Source: NORP240 sp046047495
GTDB lineage: Bacteria; Pseudomonadota; Gammaproteobacteria; Pseudomonadales; Pseudohongiellaceae
DNA length: 14,870 bases
Direction of reading: 5' to 3'
NCBI GenBank assembly: GCA_046047495.1
Contig: JBJOHV010000083.1
Location: 1-14,870, forward strand
A model generated the notes under the pieces. The model was not told where the DNA came from, ran no database searches, and was given only the letters and a program-made list of their open reading frames with translations. Positions 1 to 7,515 of the stretch are shown piece by piece. The position numbers and the translations under genes are program-made. Each line of letters starts with the position of its first letter. Positions within the stretch are counted from its first letter, which is position 1.

Positions 1-572
1 CCGGCCAGCAGCACCACGAACACGCCGGACATGGCCACCATGATGGCGGTGCCGGTGTCGTTTTGAACCACAATGAGGGCAGCCGGCATCAGGATCAGCA
101 GGGCCGCCCAGAACAGATGGGCAAACCGTGGAGGCAACGGACGGCTGCCCAGGTACCAGGCCAGCAATAACGGCACCACGAATTTCATGATCTCCGAAGG
201 CTGGAAGCTGGGTAGCCCCGGCAGGTTCAGCCAGGAGCGCGCTCCATTGGTTTCCGTTCCCATGAACAGCACCAGACCCAGCAGTGCCAGGCCTGCCGTG
301 TACATGGAGGGTGCCCAACGGCGGAAAAAGTGAATGTCGAACTGGGCCACCACCAGCATGCCGACGAACGCCAGGCCCATGGTGATTGACTGACGCCGCA
401 CCTCCCCCTCATTTTCGCCACTGGCGCTGTACAACACCACCAGGCCGAAGGCGCACAGCATCAGCAGAGCCATGAACAGGGGGGCATCCACTCTCAACAG
501 CCGGCTCAGGGAAAAGCCGTAAAAGTGGCCCGCTCCACCGCCGTGACGTCGAAGAATGTCATGATTGATCAT
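1..572 (-). CDS. rodA: RodA, SEDS peptidoglycan glycosyltransferase (partial, N-terminal part)
   Basis: RodA is the SEDS-family glycosyltransferase that polymerises glycan strands in the elongasome at the inner membrane, working with PBP2. I translated the first 190 codons; the rest lies beyond the left edge. A soluble N-terminus of about 30 residues is followed by successive hydrophobic helices (for example FMALLMLCAFGLVVL). The SEDS signatures GARSWLNLPG and FQPSEIMKFVVPLLLAWYL are clear. The motif usually written QPDLGT reads QNDTGT here, followed by the expected AIMVAMSGVFVVLLAG. The ATG start overlaps the mrdA stop in an ATGA tetranucleotide, so translation is probably coupled to PBP2. 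The order mrdA-rodA is the normal one. Identity is firm; the C-terminal half was not seen. Confidence 0.95.
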   Translation of the reverse strand, partial: MINHDILRRHGGGAGHFYGFSLSRLLRVDAPLFMALLMLCAFGLVVLYSASGENEGEVRRQSITMGLAFVGMLVVAQFDIHFFRRWAPSMYTAGLALLGLVLFMGTETNGARSWLNLPGLPSFQPSEIMKFVVPLLLAWYLGSRPLPPRFAHLFWAALLILMPAALIVVQNDTGTAIMVAMSGVFVVLLA

Positions 573-2542
573 GGTGTGGCAGTCACCAGGCGTGCCGCCG
601 CGTCGACTTCCATGGCAGCAAAATCGATCTGCAGGATGTCCAGCAAATAAGTGTCGATGATCTGTTTGGCGATTGGGCCGGCCACCGAACTGCCGTGCTC
701 CCCGTTCTCCACGAACACCGCCACCGCGATCTTGGGTTTGACCAGGGGATTCTGGGCCGGCGCGTAGGCGACGAACAGGCCATGGTCTTTATGAACGTCT
801 GCCACGTCGATGTCGGTGCTCTTCAATACATCCTGGCTTATGCCGACCACCTGGGCAGTGCCGGATTTGCCGGCCATGCGGTAGGGCATGTTGCGGTCCT
901 GCTGGGCGATGGCCTCATAGGCCGTGCCATAATCCCGGAATTCGTTGCTGAACGGCCGGTGCACAACCTGCACCATGGCGTCCTCGATGTAATCCCAATA
1001 GCCTGGATCCCCCACCTCCACATTGCCGATGGCCGGATCGGTCTGGTGCTCATACTCCTCCCCGTCCACCGCCTTCAACATGCGTGGCTGCCTGACCACC
1101 CCCTTGTTGGCGATCACGGACACCGCCGTCGCCAATTGCAAGGGCGTGACCCACATATAACCCTGACCGATGGAGGAGTGGATGGTGTCGCCCGGATACC
1201 AGGGCTCGCCGCGGGACTGCATTTTCCATTCCCGGGACGGCAATACACCGGAGCGGGCCTGGGGAATATCGAGGGCAATGTTCTGACCGAAACCGAACAG
1301 GGACATGAAGTCATGGATGGTATCGATGCCCATGCGGTTGCCCAGGTCGTAAAAGAAGGTATCGCAGGACTGGTAGATGGCCTTTTTCAGGTCGGTATGG
1401 CCGTGGCCTCCGCCGATGGCCGTACGGAAGGTATAGTCGTTCCAGCGGTAGGAGACGCCGGGCAAACGGAAATAACCCGGATCCTGAATGGCAAAGTCAT
1501 AGTCCACGAAGCCGTGGTGCAGGCCCGCCAGCCCCAGCACCGGCTTGATGGTGGACCCGGGCGGATAGGGATTGGTGCTGCGATCGAACAGAGGCGTGTT
1601 GATTTCATCGGTCACCAGCACCCGGTAATCCCGGCTGCTGATACCGGTGACGAACAGATTGGGGTCGAAGCCGGGCTTGCTGACCATGGCCAGTATGCCG
1701 CCGGTCTCCGGCTCGATGGCCACAACCGCCCCGCGGAAATCCCCCAGGGCTTCGGCAGCCGCCACCTGCAGGTCCGCATCCATGTGCAGGTACAGGTTTC
1801 GCCCGGACGTCGGATCGGTGCGGTCCAGTTGCCGCATGACCTGGCCCCTGTTGTTCTTCTCCACGGTTTCGTAACCCACCTGGCCGTGTAGCAGGTGCTC
1901 ATAGGTCTTTTCTATGCCGGTTTTGCCGATGTGGTTGGTGCCGCCGTAGTTTTCCCGCTCCTCGTCGGACATGCGGTCCACTTCTTCCTTGTTGATTTCC
2001 GACACATAGCCAATGGAGTGGGCCGTCAGACTGCCCAGGGGGTAATTGCGCACCAGCTGGGCCTCGATGGAGAAACCGGGCAGGCGGTGCTCGTTGACGG
2101 CAAAGCGGGCCATCTCCTCTTCATTCAACTGATAGCGGATGGGCACTGACGAATAGGGTACCCGGCTGCGGCGCATGCGGTTGTTGAACTGCTCGATGTC
2201 TTCCTCGCTGAGGGGGATGATGGCGGACAGTTGGCGCAGCGCCTCGTCCAGATTCCCGACCCGCTCCCGCACCAGGGTCAGGTTGAAGATGGGTTGGTTG
2301 TCCGCCAGCAACTCACCCTTGCGGTCGAAGATCAGACCACGGCCCGGCGGCACATATTGGGAATGCAGACGGTTGTCGTCGGAGCGGGCGGAAAAATACT
2401 CGTTCTGATAGACCTGCAGGTTGACCAGTTTGCCGACCAGTGCGGCAAACAGAAGGCACACCAGCACGCCGGCGGTCAGCAACCGGCGATTGAAAATCTG
2501 CCGTTCGCTCTCATGGTCTTTTAGCTGCCACTTTTCTGCCAT
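569..2542 (-). CDS. mrdA: Penicillin-binding protein 2 (elongasome transpeptidase)
   Basis: PBP2 is the class B transpeptidase that cross-links peptidoglycan during cell elongation and partners RodA. From the chosen ATG the protein has 657 residues (E. coli 633). A membrane anchor spans about residues 20-42 and a PBP dimerisation/pedestal region follows (PPGRGLIFDRKGE near 65-77). The transpeptidase motifs are STIK (S330-K333), SCD (392-394) and KSGT (559-562). The nucleophile falls at Ser330, the same number as in E. coli PBP2, which supports this start. The frame stays open back to a TTG at 2638, giving a Gln-rich 32-residue extension, but that TTG has no ribosome-binding site and the extension does not resemble the family. 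No strong Shine-Dalgarno precedes the ATG either. The 3' end overlaps rodA by 4 nt. Confidence 0.95.
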   Translation of the reverse strand: MAEKWQLKDHESERQIFNRRLLTAGVLVCLLFAALVGKLVNLQVYQNEYFSARSDDNRLHSQYVPPGRGLIFDRKGELLADNQPIFNLTLVRERVGNLDEALRQLSAIIPLSEEDIEQFNNRMRRSRVPYSSVPIRYQLNEEEMARFAVNEHRLPGFSIEAQLVRNYPLGSLTAHSIGYVSEINKEEVDRMSDEERENYGGTNHIGKTGIEKTYEHLLHGQVGYETVEKNNRGQVMRQLDRTDPTSGRNLYLHMDADLQVAAAEALGDFRGAVVAIEPETGGILAMVSKPGFDPNLFVTGISSRDYRVLVTDEINTPLFDRSTNPYPPGSTIKPVLGLAGLHHGFVDYDFAIQDPGYFRLPGVSYRWNDYTFRTAIGGGHGHTDLKKAIYQSCDTFFYDLGNRMGIDTIHDFMSLFGFGQNIALDIPQARSGVLPSREWKMQSRGEPWYPGDTIHSSIGQGYMWVTPLQLATAVSVIANKGVVRQPRMLKAVDGEEYEHQTDPAIGNVEVGDPGYWDYIEDAMVQVVHRPFSNEFRDYGTAYEAIAQQDRNMPYRMAGKSGTAQVVGISQDVLKSTDIDVADVHKDHGLFVAYAPAQNPLVKPKIAVAVFVENGEHGSSVAGPIAKQIIDTYLLDILQIDFAAMEVDAAARLVTATP

Positions 2543-2585
2543 TTTTGCTTGCTGCCGGAATTCCTGCTGGGGTTGGCTGTGGTTG

Positions 2586-2613
2586 ATAATCGGCTGACTA
2601 TCTGGGGTCTTAA
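2586..2613 (-). promoter_or_regulatory. Weak candidate promoter for mrdA-rodA
   Basis: On the minus strand, TTAAGA (4/6 match to the -35 consensus) and GATTAT (4/6 to -10) are separated by 16 nt. They lie about 37 nt upstream of the preferred mrdA ATG, inside the only large gap of the operon (180 nt between rlmH and mrdA). Position makes an internal promoter plausible, but the match is weak. Confidence 0.28.
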
Positions 2614-2719
2614 GCTGTCTTGGACCACGGCGGGCCAAATAAGTTTGACGCGCAGTCTACTACGAAATGCCCGTTATTTTTAGCGCTGAGTCCCAATTTG
2701 TCGGATATGGGCCCCGTGC

Positions 2720-2741
2720 CCCCTAATCACGGTGATAGGGG
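2720..2741 (-). other. Hairpin spanning the rlmH stop codon
   Basis: CCCCTA and TAGGGG pair around an inner TCA/TGA stem with one bulged base and a 3-nt loop, about nine base pairs in all. The rlmH TAG stop lies in one arm. No T-run follows, so it is not a standard intrinsic terminator. It could slow polymerase or protect the 3' end of the upstream message, or be chance at this GC content. Confidence 0.25.
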
Positions 2742-3193
2742 TGTTGATTCAAAAGACTCCAGACCCGGTACAACTGTTCGGCCACCAGAATGCGAACCAG
2801 GGGATGGGGCAGGGTCAGAGCCGACAGGGACCATTGCTCACTGGCCCGGGCCAAGCAGGCCTCCCCGAGACCGTCCGGTCCGCCCACCAGCAGGCTCAGG
2901 TCCCGGCCCTGCTCCCGGATGGCATTGATCCGCCGGGCCAGGGATTCGGTGTCCAGAACCCGGCCCTTCACTTCCAGGGCCACCACGACGTCATCCCGAC
3001 CCAGGCGTGCCAGCAAGGCCTCGGCCTCCTTTCTGACGCATTGGTCAATATTGCTGGTCTTGCTGCGCTTGGCCAGCGGCACTGTCTTGACGACCAGGGC
3101 AAAATCCGGAGGCAGGCGGCGGCCGTATTCGTTGACAGCCAGATCCACCCAGGTTGGCATCTTGTTGCCCACGGCCACCAGGTTTAGCTTCAT
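2723..3193 (-). CDS. rlmH: 23S rRNA pseudouridine-1915 N3-methyltransferase RlmH
   Basis: RlmH uses S-adenosylmethionine to methylate pseudouridine 1915 in helix 69 of 23S rRNA. The protein is 156 residues (E. coli 155) and aligns end to end with the family from memory. It starts MKLNLVAVGNKMPTWV, carries the SPOUT-fold cofactor loop LLVGGPDGLG (residues 101-110), then SLSALTLPHPLVRILVAEQLYR and the conserved C-terminal tail HPYHRD. The ATG overlaps the rsfS stop by 4 nt (ATGA), so the two are probably translationally coupled, as in the usual rsfS-rlmH pair. Its TAG stop sits inside a hairpin. Nothing in the protein looks unusual. Confidence 0.97.
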   Translation of the reverse strand: MKLNLVAVGNKMPTWVDLAVNEYGRRLPPDFALVVKTVPLAKRSKTSNIDQCVRKEAEALLARLGRDDVVVALEVKGRVLDTESLARRINAIREQGRDLSLLVGGPDGLGEACLARASEQWSLSALTLPHPLVRILVAEQLYRVWSLLNQHPYHRD

Positions 3194-3585
3194 GGCTTGC
3201 GTTCACGTTCACTGCGCATGGCGGAACCAAAGTTCCACAAGTCTTCCAGATTGTAGAGGGCGCGCGCCGGAGCCAGCATGATGTGCACCACCACGCCGCC
3301 AAGGTCCACCAGGACCCACTCCGCCTGTTCAAGCCCCTCGATGCCGACCACATGGCCACCGGCATCCTTTACCGCCAGCAGCACCTTGTCCGCCAACGCC
3401 TTGATATGAGTATTTGATGTGCCGGTAGCGATCACCATGTAATCCGTTATCTGGGTAAGTTTTCCCACATCGATAACTGTGATTGCCTGGCCTTTGACAT
3501 CCTCTAGAGCATTCACGACTAACTTGGAAAGAGCTTTGCTATCCAATAGTTGTTTTCCCCGCTGCGCTGGTTTATTGAGAGACAT
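3190..3585 (-). CDS. rsfS: Ribosomal silencing factor RsfS
   Basis: RsfS (Iojap/DUF143) binds ribosomal protein uL14 and blocks joining of 30S and 50S subunits in starvation. The core is clear: KALSKLVVNALEDVKG, then ITDYMVIATGTSNTHIKALAD, then a C-terminal WVLVDLGGVVVHIM and YNLEDLW. From the ATG at 3585 it has 131 residues and overlaps nadD by 14 nt. An in-frame ATG at 3603 would add six residues (MANNIS) and overlap nadD by 32 nt. A GTG further upstream, at 3666, is unlikely. None of these starts has a good ribosome-binding site, so coupling to nadD termination is likely. The 3' end overlaps rlmH by 4 nt. Function is firm; the exact start is uncertain. Confidence 0.93.
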   Translation of the reverse strand: MSLNKPAQRGKQLLDSKALSKLVVNALEDVKGQAITVIDVGKLTQITDYMVIATGTSNTHIKALADKVLLAVKDAGGHVVGIEGLEQAEWVLVDLGGVVVHIMLAPARALYNLEDLWNFGSAMRSERERKP

Positions 3586-4231
3586 GCTGATGTTGTTGGC
3601 CATAGATGCCGTGTTGCGACAGATAAATTTCGACTTCCGGAGGCACGAGGCCCGCCACGGATTCACCGGCGGCTATCCGGCGCCTCAGGTCCGTTGATGA
3701 CAATGGCGATTGCAATTCTTCCAGCACCAGCACCGAACCGTTGCGGGTGTTGAACAGGGCGTCGACCGAGATCGCACGACGGCGCTCCAGTTGTGCACCG
3801 ATGACGGATTGCGGATCCACCACATAGCCCGGGCGCGCCATGACCACAATATGGGCCAGGTCGAACAGTTGCTGCCACTGGTGCCATGCCGGCAGTGACA
3901 CGAAGGCATCCATTCCCAGGATCAGAGCCAGCACGGCATCCGGAATCTCATCCCGCAGGGAGCGCAGGGTATCCACCGTATAGGAGAAGCCACCGCGCCG
4001 AACCTCACGATCATCCACCAGCACCTTGCCCAATTGCCGGGTAGCCAGTTGCAGCATGTCGAGGCGCTGTGAGGAGGAGCAGATGGCGTTGGGTCGGTGA
4101 CCGGGCTGATGACAGGGAATCATTCTGAGCTGGTCCAGCTGCAAGGTCTGCAGTGCCAGCATGGCTACTTGCATGTGTCCGTTATGAACTGGATCAAACA
4201 TTCCTCCCATCACGCCGATACGTCGTGTCAT
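3572..4231 (-). CDS. nadD: Nicotinate-nucleotide adenylyltransferase NadD
   Basis: NadD transfers AMP from ATP to nicotinate mononucleotide, forming nicotinate adenine dinucleotide, the penultimate step of NAD synthesis in the cytoplasm. The protein is 219 residues, normal for the family. The nucleotidyltransferase signature GGMFDPVHNGH lies at residues 9-19 (the usual form is GGTFDPxHxGH). GGFSYTVDTLRSLR begins at about 80 and matches the family's S-YT-DTL segment. LGMDAF follows near 105, and the ATP-binding motif SSTDLRRRI is at 178-186. The ATG overlaps the proA stop by 4 nt (ATGA), and its own 3' end overlaps rsfS. The final dozen residues are Gln/His rich and probably not conserved. Confidence 0.96.
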   Translation of the reverse strand: MTRRIGVMGGMFDPVHNGHMQVAMLALQTLQLDQLRMIPCHQPGHRPNAICSSSQRLDMLQLATRQLGKVLVDDREVRRGGFSYTVDTLRSLRDEIPDAVLALILGMDAFVSLPAWHQWQQLFDLAHIVVMARPGYVVDPQSVIGAQLERRRAISVDALFNTRNGSVLVLEELQSPLSSTDLRRRIAAGESVAGLVPPEVEIYLSQHGIYGQQHQHVSQ

Positions 4232-5487
4232 TGTCGGATGTGGCCATCCCCCAGCACTATGTATTTCAGTGAGGTCAGCCCTTCCAGTCCCACCGGACCG
4301 CGGGCATGGAGCTTGTCGGTGGAAATTCCGATCTCTGCGCCCAGCCCGTATTCAAAACCATCGGCAAAGCGGGTCGATGCATTAACCATCACCGAGCTGG
4401 AATCCACCTCCCGCAGAAACCGTTGGGCATGGGCATAGTCGGTGGTGATGATGGCATCGGTGTGCCGGGAGCTGTAACGGTTGATGTGTCCGATGGCCTC
4501 GTCCAGGCCGGCCACCACCTTGACCGACAGGATCGGCGCCAGGTATTCCATGCCCCAGTCCGCCTCGCTGGCCGCCACGCTGTCGGGCATCAGGGCCATG
4601 GCTTCCCCACAGCCGCGCAGTTCCACCCGGTGTTCCCGATAGGCGGCGGCCAGGCGCGGCAGCACCTGAGCGGCCAGCGGACGGGCAACCAGCAGGGATT
4701 CCAGTGTATTGCAGGTGCCGAAGCGCTGGGTCTTGGCGTTGACCGCCACCCTGACCGCCATGTCCAGGTCGGCAGGGTCATCGATATACACATGGCAATT
4801 GCCGTCCAGATGCTTGATCACGGGCACCCTGGCATCCCGGCTGATGCGCTCGATGAGTCCTTTGCCGCCCCGGGGCACGATGACATCCACATACTCGGGC
4901 ATGGTGATGAGTTTTCCCACCGCCTCGCGGTCCGTGGTATCCACCACCTGCACCACGGCAGGGTCCAGCCCCGCCGCTGCCAGGCCCGCAGCGATACATG
5001 CCGCAATGGCCTGATTGGATTGCAGGGCTTCGGAGCCCCCCCGCAGGATCACCGCATTACCGGATTTGAGACACAGACTGGCCGCCTCGCAGGTGACGTT
5101 GGGCCGCGACTCATAAATGATGCCGATCACCCCCAGGGGCACCCGCATGCGGCCCACCTGTATACCGCTGGGCCGGAATTTGAGGTCCGTAATCTCCCCC
5201 ACCGGATCGTCCAGGGTGGCCACCTGCTGCAATCCTTCCACCATGGCGTCGATGCGGGCGGCGTTCAGGGCCAGCCGGTCCAGCAGGGCGGCATCCAGGG
5301 CCCGCTCCCGGCCCAGCTCCATGTCCCGGGCATTGGCCAGCAGCAAGCCGTCCCGCTGATCCTCGATGGCGGCGGCGATGGCGCGCAAGGCGGCGTTTTT
5401 CTGCGCCGTGGTGGCCCTGGCGATCTGGCGGGATGCGACCCTGGCCTGCTGCCCCAGGCGGGTCATGTAGGTATCGATATCGGTCAT
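4228..5487 (-). CDS. proA: Gamma-glutamyl phosphate reductase ProA
   Basis: ProA reduces gamma-glutamyl phosphate with NADPH to glutamate-5-semialdehyde, the second step of proline synthesis. The 419-residue protein is the normal length and belongs to the aldehyde dehydrogenase fold. VPLGVIGIIYESRPNVT lies at about 116-132, KSGNAVILRGGSEA at 141-154 and VIVPRGGKGLIE at 202-213. The catalytic cysteine is C259 in QRFGTCNTLESLL. The C-terminal part carries GAEIGISTDKLHARGPVGLEGLT. An alternative ATG seven codons in (5466) would fit the E. coli N-terminus about equally well; neither start has a strong Shine-Dalgarno. This is the first gene of the six-gene operon. proB is not adjacent in this window. 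Confidence 0.96.
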   Translation of the reverse strand: MTDIDTYMTRLGQQARVASRQIARATTAQKNAALRAIAAAIEDQRDGLLLANARDMELGRERALDAALLDRLALNAARIDAMVEGLQQVATLDDPVGEITDLKFRPSGIQVGRMRVPLGVIGIIYESRPNVTCEAASLCLKSGNAVILRGGSEALQSNQAIAACIAAGLAAAGLDPAVVQVVDTTDREAVGKLITMPEYVDVIVPRGGKGLIERISRDARVPVIKHLDGNCHVYIDDPADLDMAVRVAVNAKTQRFGTCNTLESLLVARPLAAQVLPRLAAAYREHRVELRGCGEAMALMPDSVAASEADWGMEYLAPILSVKVVAGLDEAIGHINRYSSRHTDAIITTDYAHAQRFLREVDSSSVMVNASTRFADGFEYGLGAEIGISTDKLHARGPVGLEGLTSLKYIVLGDGHIRQ

Positions 5488-5515
5488 TTGGCGGCCAACC
5501 CTGGAAAAGGGGCAA

Positions 5516-5543
5516 AGTATACCTCAAGGAACCGCTGATTGAC
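5516..5543 (-). promoter_or_regulatory. Candidate promoter for the proA operon
   Basis: The minus strand carries TATACT (5/6 match to the -10 consensus) at 5516-5521, about 29 nt upstream of the proA ATG. The -35 position, for a 16-17 nt spacer, falls at 5538-5544 and reads GTCAAT or GGTCAA, a poor match. If used, transcription would start near 5509, giving a leader of roughly 22 nt. The weak -35 suggests either a modest promoter or an activator. Confidence 0.42.
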
Positions 5544-5567
5544 CCAGCGGCGCAGCATTGCGATTAT
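5539..5567 (+). promoter_or_regulatory. Candidate promoter for nhaC
   Basis: TTGACC (5/6 to the -35 consensus) at 5539-5544 is followed after 17 nt by GATTAT (4/6 to -10) at 5562-5567. The likely start of transcription is near 5574, about 28 nt upstream of the nhaC ATG. The -35 hexamer occupies the same bases as the -35 position of the divergent proA promoter. Confidence 0.45.
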
Positions 5568-5601
5568 GCTTGCCCCTGGCCTGCCATGAGATGAGCGACC
5601 G

Positions 5602-7086
5602 ATGTCCGCGCCCGACCCGCGCCCCAGCAGCGACCCGTCCGAACCCCGGTTGCACCCCAGCCTCTGGCAAGCCATCACCCCCGTCGCCGTCATGGTGACC
5701 CTGCTGTCGTTTTCGGTCTATCTGTTCGGCGAGGATGCCAGCTACGGCCCCAACCAGATTGCCCTGTGCATCGGCGCCGCCATGGCGGGACTGATCGGCT
5801 GGCGCAACGGCATTGCCTGGGCGGAGCTGGAAACCGCCATGGTCAACGGCATCAACGTGGCCATGCGCGCCATCCTCATTCTGTTTACCGTCGGTCTGCT
5901 CATCGGCAGCTGGATCATGTCCGGCACCGTACCCAGCATGATCTACTACAGTCTGCTGGCTTTGGATCCCAGCATTTTTTACGCCGCCTGTTGTTTCATC
6001 TGTGCCCTCATTTCCCTCAGCATCGGCAGTTCCTGGACCACCGCCGGCACCGTGGGAGTGGCCCTGATAGGCGCCGCCGGCAGTCTTGGCCTGTCCCTGG
6101 AAATCACCGCAGGCGCCATCATCTCCGGGGCCTACTTCGGCGACAAGATGTCACCCCTGTCGGATACCACCAACCTGGCTCCCGCGGTGGTGGGTACAGA
6201 CCTGTTCACTCACATCCAGCACATGGTGTGGACCACCGGGCCCAGCATATTGCTGGCCCTGGTGTTCTATCTGGTGATCGGTTTCAATCTGGATGTGCCG
6301 GACCAGAACGAGCAGCTGCAGGCCTCAATGGCCCTTTTGCAGGAGGATTTCACCATCGGTCCGCTGATGCTGGTGCCACTGTTTGTCCTGCTGATCATGG
6401 CCAGCCGCAAATTTCCGCCCCTGCCCACCATCCTCACCGGCACCCTGCTGGGCGCCGTTTTTGCCCTGCTGTTCCAGCAACCGGCCATTCTGGCCATGGA
6501 TGCCGCGGCTGCCAACCAGGGACTCAGCATCGTCAAGGGTGCCTGGCAAACCCTGTTTGACGGGTACGTGATGAACAGTGGCAATGAGACCCTGGACACC
6601 CTGCTGTCCCGGGGCGGCATGAGTTCCATGCTCAACACGGTATGGTTGATCCTGTGCGCCATGATCTTCGGCGCCGTCATGGACCACACCGGCATGATCC
6701 GCGTGCTGGTGCGCTATGCCCTGTCCTTCGTGCACAGCACCGGCAGCCTGATAATGGCGACCCTGCTGACCTGCATCGGCACCAACATCATCGCCTCGGA
6801 CCAGTACATCGCCATCGTGCTGCCGGGGCGCATGTACAAGGCGGAGTTCCAGCGTCGCGGCCTGGATGTGAAGAACCTGTCCCGCACCCTGGAGGACGCT
6901 GCCACCATCACCTCACCGCTGATACCCTGGAACACCTGTGGCGCTTATATGAGCGGCACCCTCGGGGTGGCTACCTTCGCATACCTGCCCTACTGCTTCT
7001 TCAACCTGATCAATCCGCTGGTAGCTGCCCTTTACGGGTTCCTGAACTTCAAGATCGTGCCGGTGGCGGTCGCCGCGGAATCCTGA
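5602..7086 (+). CDS. nhaC: NhaC-family Na+/H+ antiporter
   Basis: This is a polytopic inner-membrane protein of 494 residues that should export Na+ in exchange for H+, with roles in pH and salt tolerance. A proline-rich cytoplasmic N-terminus of about 20 residues is followed by roughly a dozen hydrophobic segments. The signature GAYFGDKMSPLSDTTNLA lies at residues 176-193 and is characteristic of NhaC proteins. SLSIGSSWTTAGTVGVALIG precedes it, and a second conserved block TLEDAATITSPLIPWNTCG lies in the C-terminal half. The gene stands alone, divergent from proA and convergent with the VOC gene, whose stop is only 4 nt away. The ribosome-binding site is weak. Related NhaC paralogues can exchange malate-lactate or other ions, so the substrate is inferred from family. 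Confidence 0.9.
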   Translation: MSAPDPRPSSDPSEPRLHPSLWQAITPVAVMVTLLSFSVYLFGEDASYGPNQIALCIGAAMAGLIGWRNGIAWAELETAMVNGINVAMRAILILFTVGLLIGSWIMSGTVPSMIYYSLLALDPSIFYAACCFICALISLSIGSSWTTAGTVGVALIGAAGSLGLSLEITAGAIISGAYFGDKMSPLSDTTNLAPAVVGTDLFTHIQHMVWTTGPSILLALVFYLVIGFNLDVPDQNEQLQASMALLQEDFTIGPLMLVPLFVLLIMASRKFPPLPTILTGTLLGAVFALLFQQPAILAMDAAAANQGLSIVKGAWQTLFDGYVMNSGNETLDTLLSRGGMSSMLNTVWLILCAMIFGAVMDHTGMIRVLVRYALSFVHSTGSLIMATLLTCIGTNIIASDQYIAIVLPGRMYKAEFQRRGLDVKNLSRTLEDAATITSPLIPWNTCGAYMSGTLGVATFAYLPYCFFNLINPLVAALYGFLNFKIVPVAVAAES

Positions 7087-7090
7087 GCCT

Positions 7091-7513
7091 TCAGGCACCG
7101 CTGCCGGCCAGCTTCAGCTCCACCACATTGCCCTGCGGGTCGTTGATATAGACCGACAGGCCGAATCCATCGGCGCCGTAGCGGGTCTGGAATTCCCCCA
7201 CCTCGACACCGGCCTGCCCGAGATAATTCCGCAAGCCGTCCGCATCGGTGCCTTCCAGCAATACGCATAGATGCTCCAGATTGCGCCCGTCCTGACGGGG
7301 CGGGCCGCCGCCCAACCGGCCTAACTCGCTGTCTACGGTCACCAGATCGATGAGGGAGTTGCCGGCCCGCAGTTGGGTGAGACCCAAGTCCTCCAGGGTA
7401 CGCTCCACGGGACAGCCCAGCAGATCCCGGTAAAAAGCCAGCATGGCCGGCAGGTCGGCGGTGCGCAGGACGACATGGTCGATGCCGCGGATACTGAACG
7501 GGTGGGTGGGCAT
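7091..7513 (-). CDS. Glyoxalase/VOC-family protein
   Basis: This small cytoplasmic protein of 140 residues forms a single vicinal-oxygen-chelate unit (two beta-alpha-beta-beta-beta modules). The first module begins IDHVVLRTADLPAMLAFYRDLLG (residues 11-33). The second begins NLEHLCVLLEG (79-88) and ends INDPQGNVVELKL (123-135). Likely metal ligands are H13, H81 and E132, the last in the classic GN-VEL motif. The family includes glyoxalase I, fosfomycin and bleomycin resistance proteins and dioxygenases, so the substrate cannot be named. The ATG lies 2 nt after the rudS stop, so it is probably the last gene of that operon. The frame extends upstream to 7669, but that part overlaps rudS and looks non-coding. 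Confidence 0.88.
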   Translation of the reverse strand: MPTHPFSIRGIDHVVLRTADLPAMLAFYRDLLGCPVERTLEDLGLTQLRAGNSLIDLVTVDSELGRLGGGPPRQDGRNLEHLCVLLEGTDADGLRNYLGQAGVEVGEFQTRYGADGFGLSVYINDPQGNVVELKLAGSGA

Positions 7514-7515
7514 GG

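Noticed and set aside
695..1891. 398-codon open frame on the plus strand opposite mrdA
   Set aside because: Antisense to the PBP2 transpeptidase domain; composition rich in His, Gly and Ala without any domain; no ribosome-binding site or promoter.
4306..5538. 410-codon open frame on the plus strand opposite proA
   Set aside because: Antisense shadow of a firmly identified enzyme; His/Gln/Gly-rich with no family resemblance.
7082..7095. CCTGA/TCAGG inverted repeat between nhaC and the VOC gene as a terminator
   Set aside because: Only five base pairs and no T-run; it arises largely from the two facing TGA stop codons.
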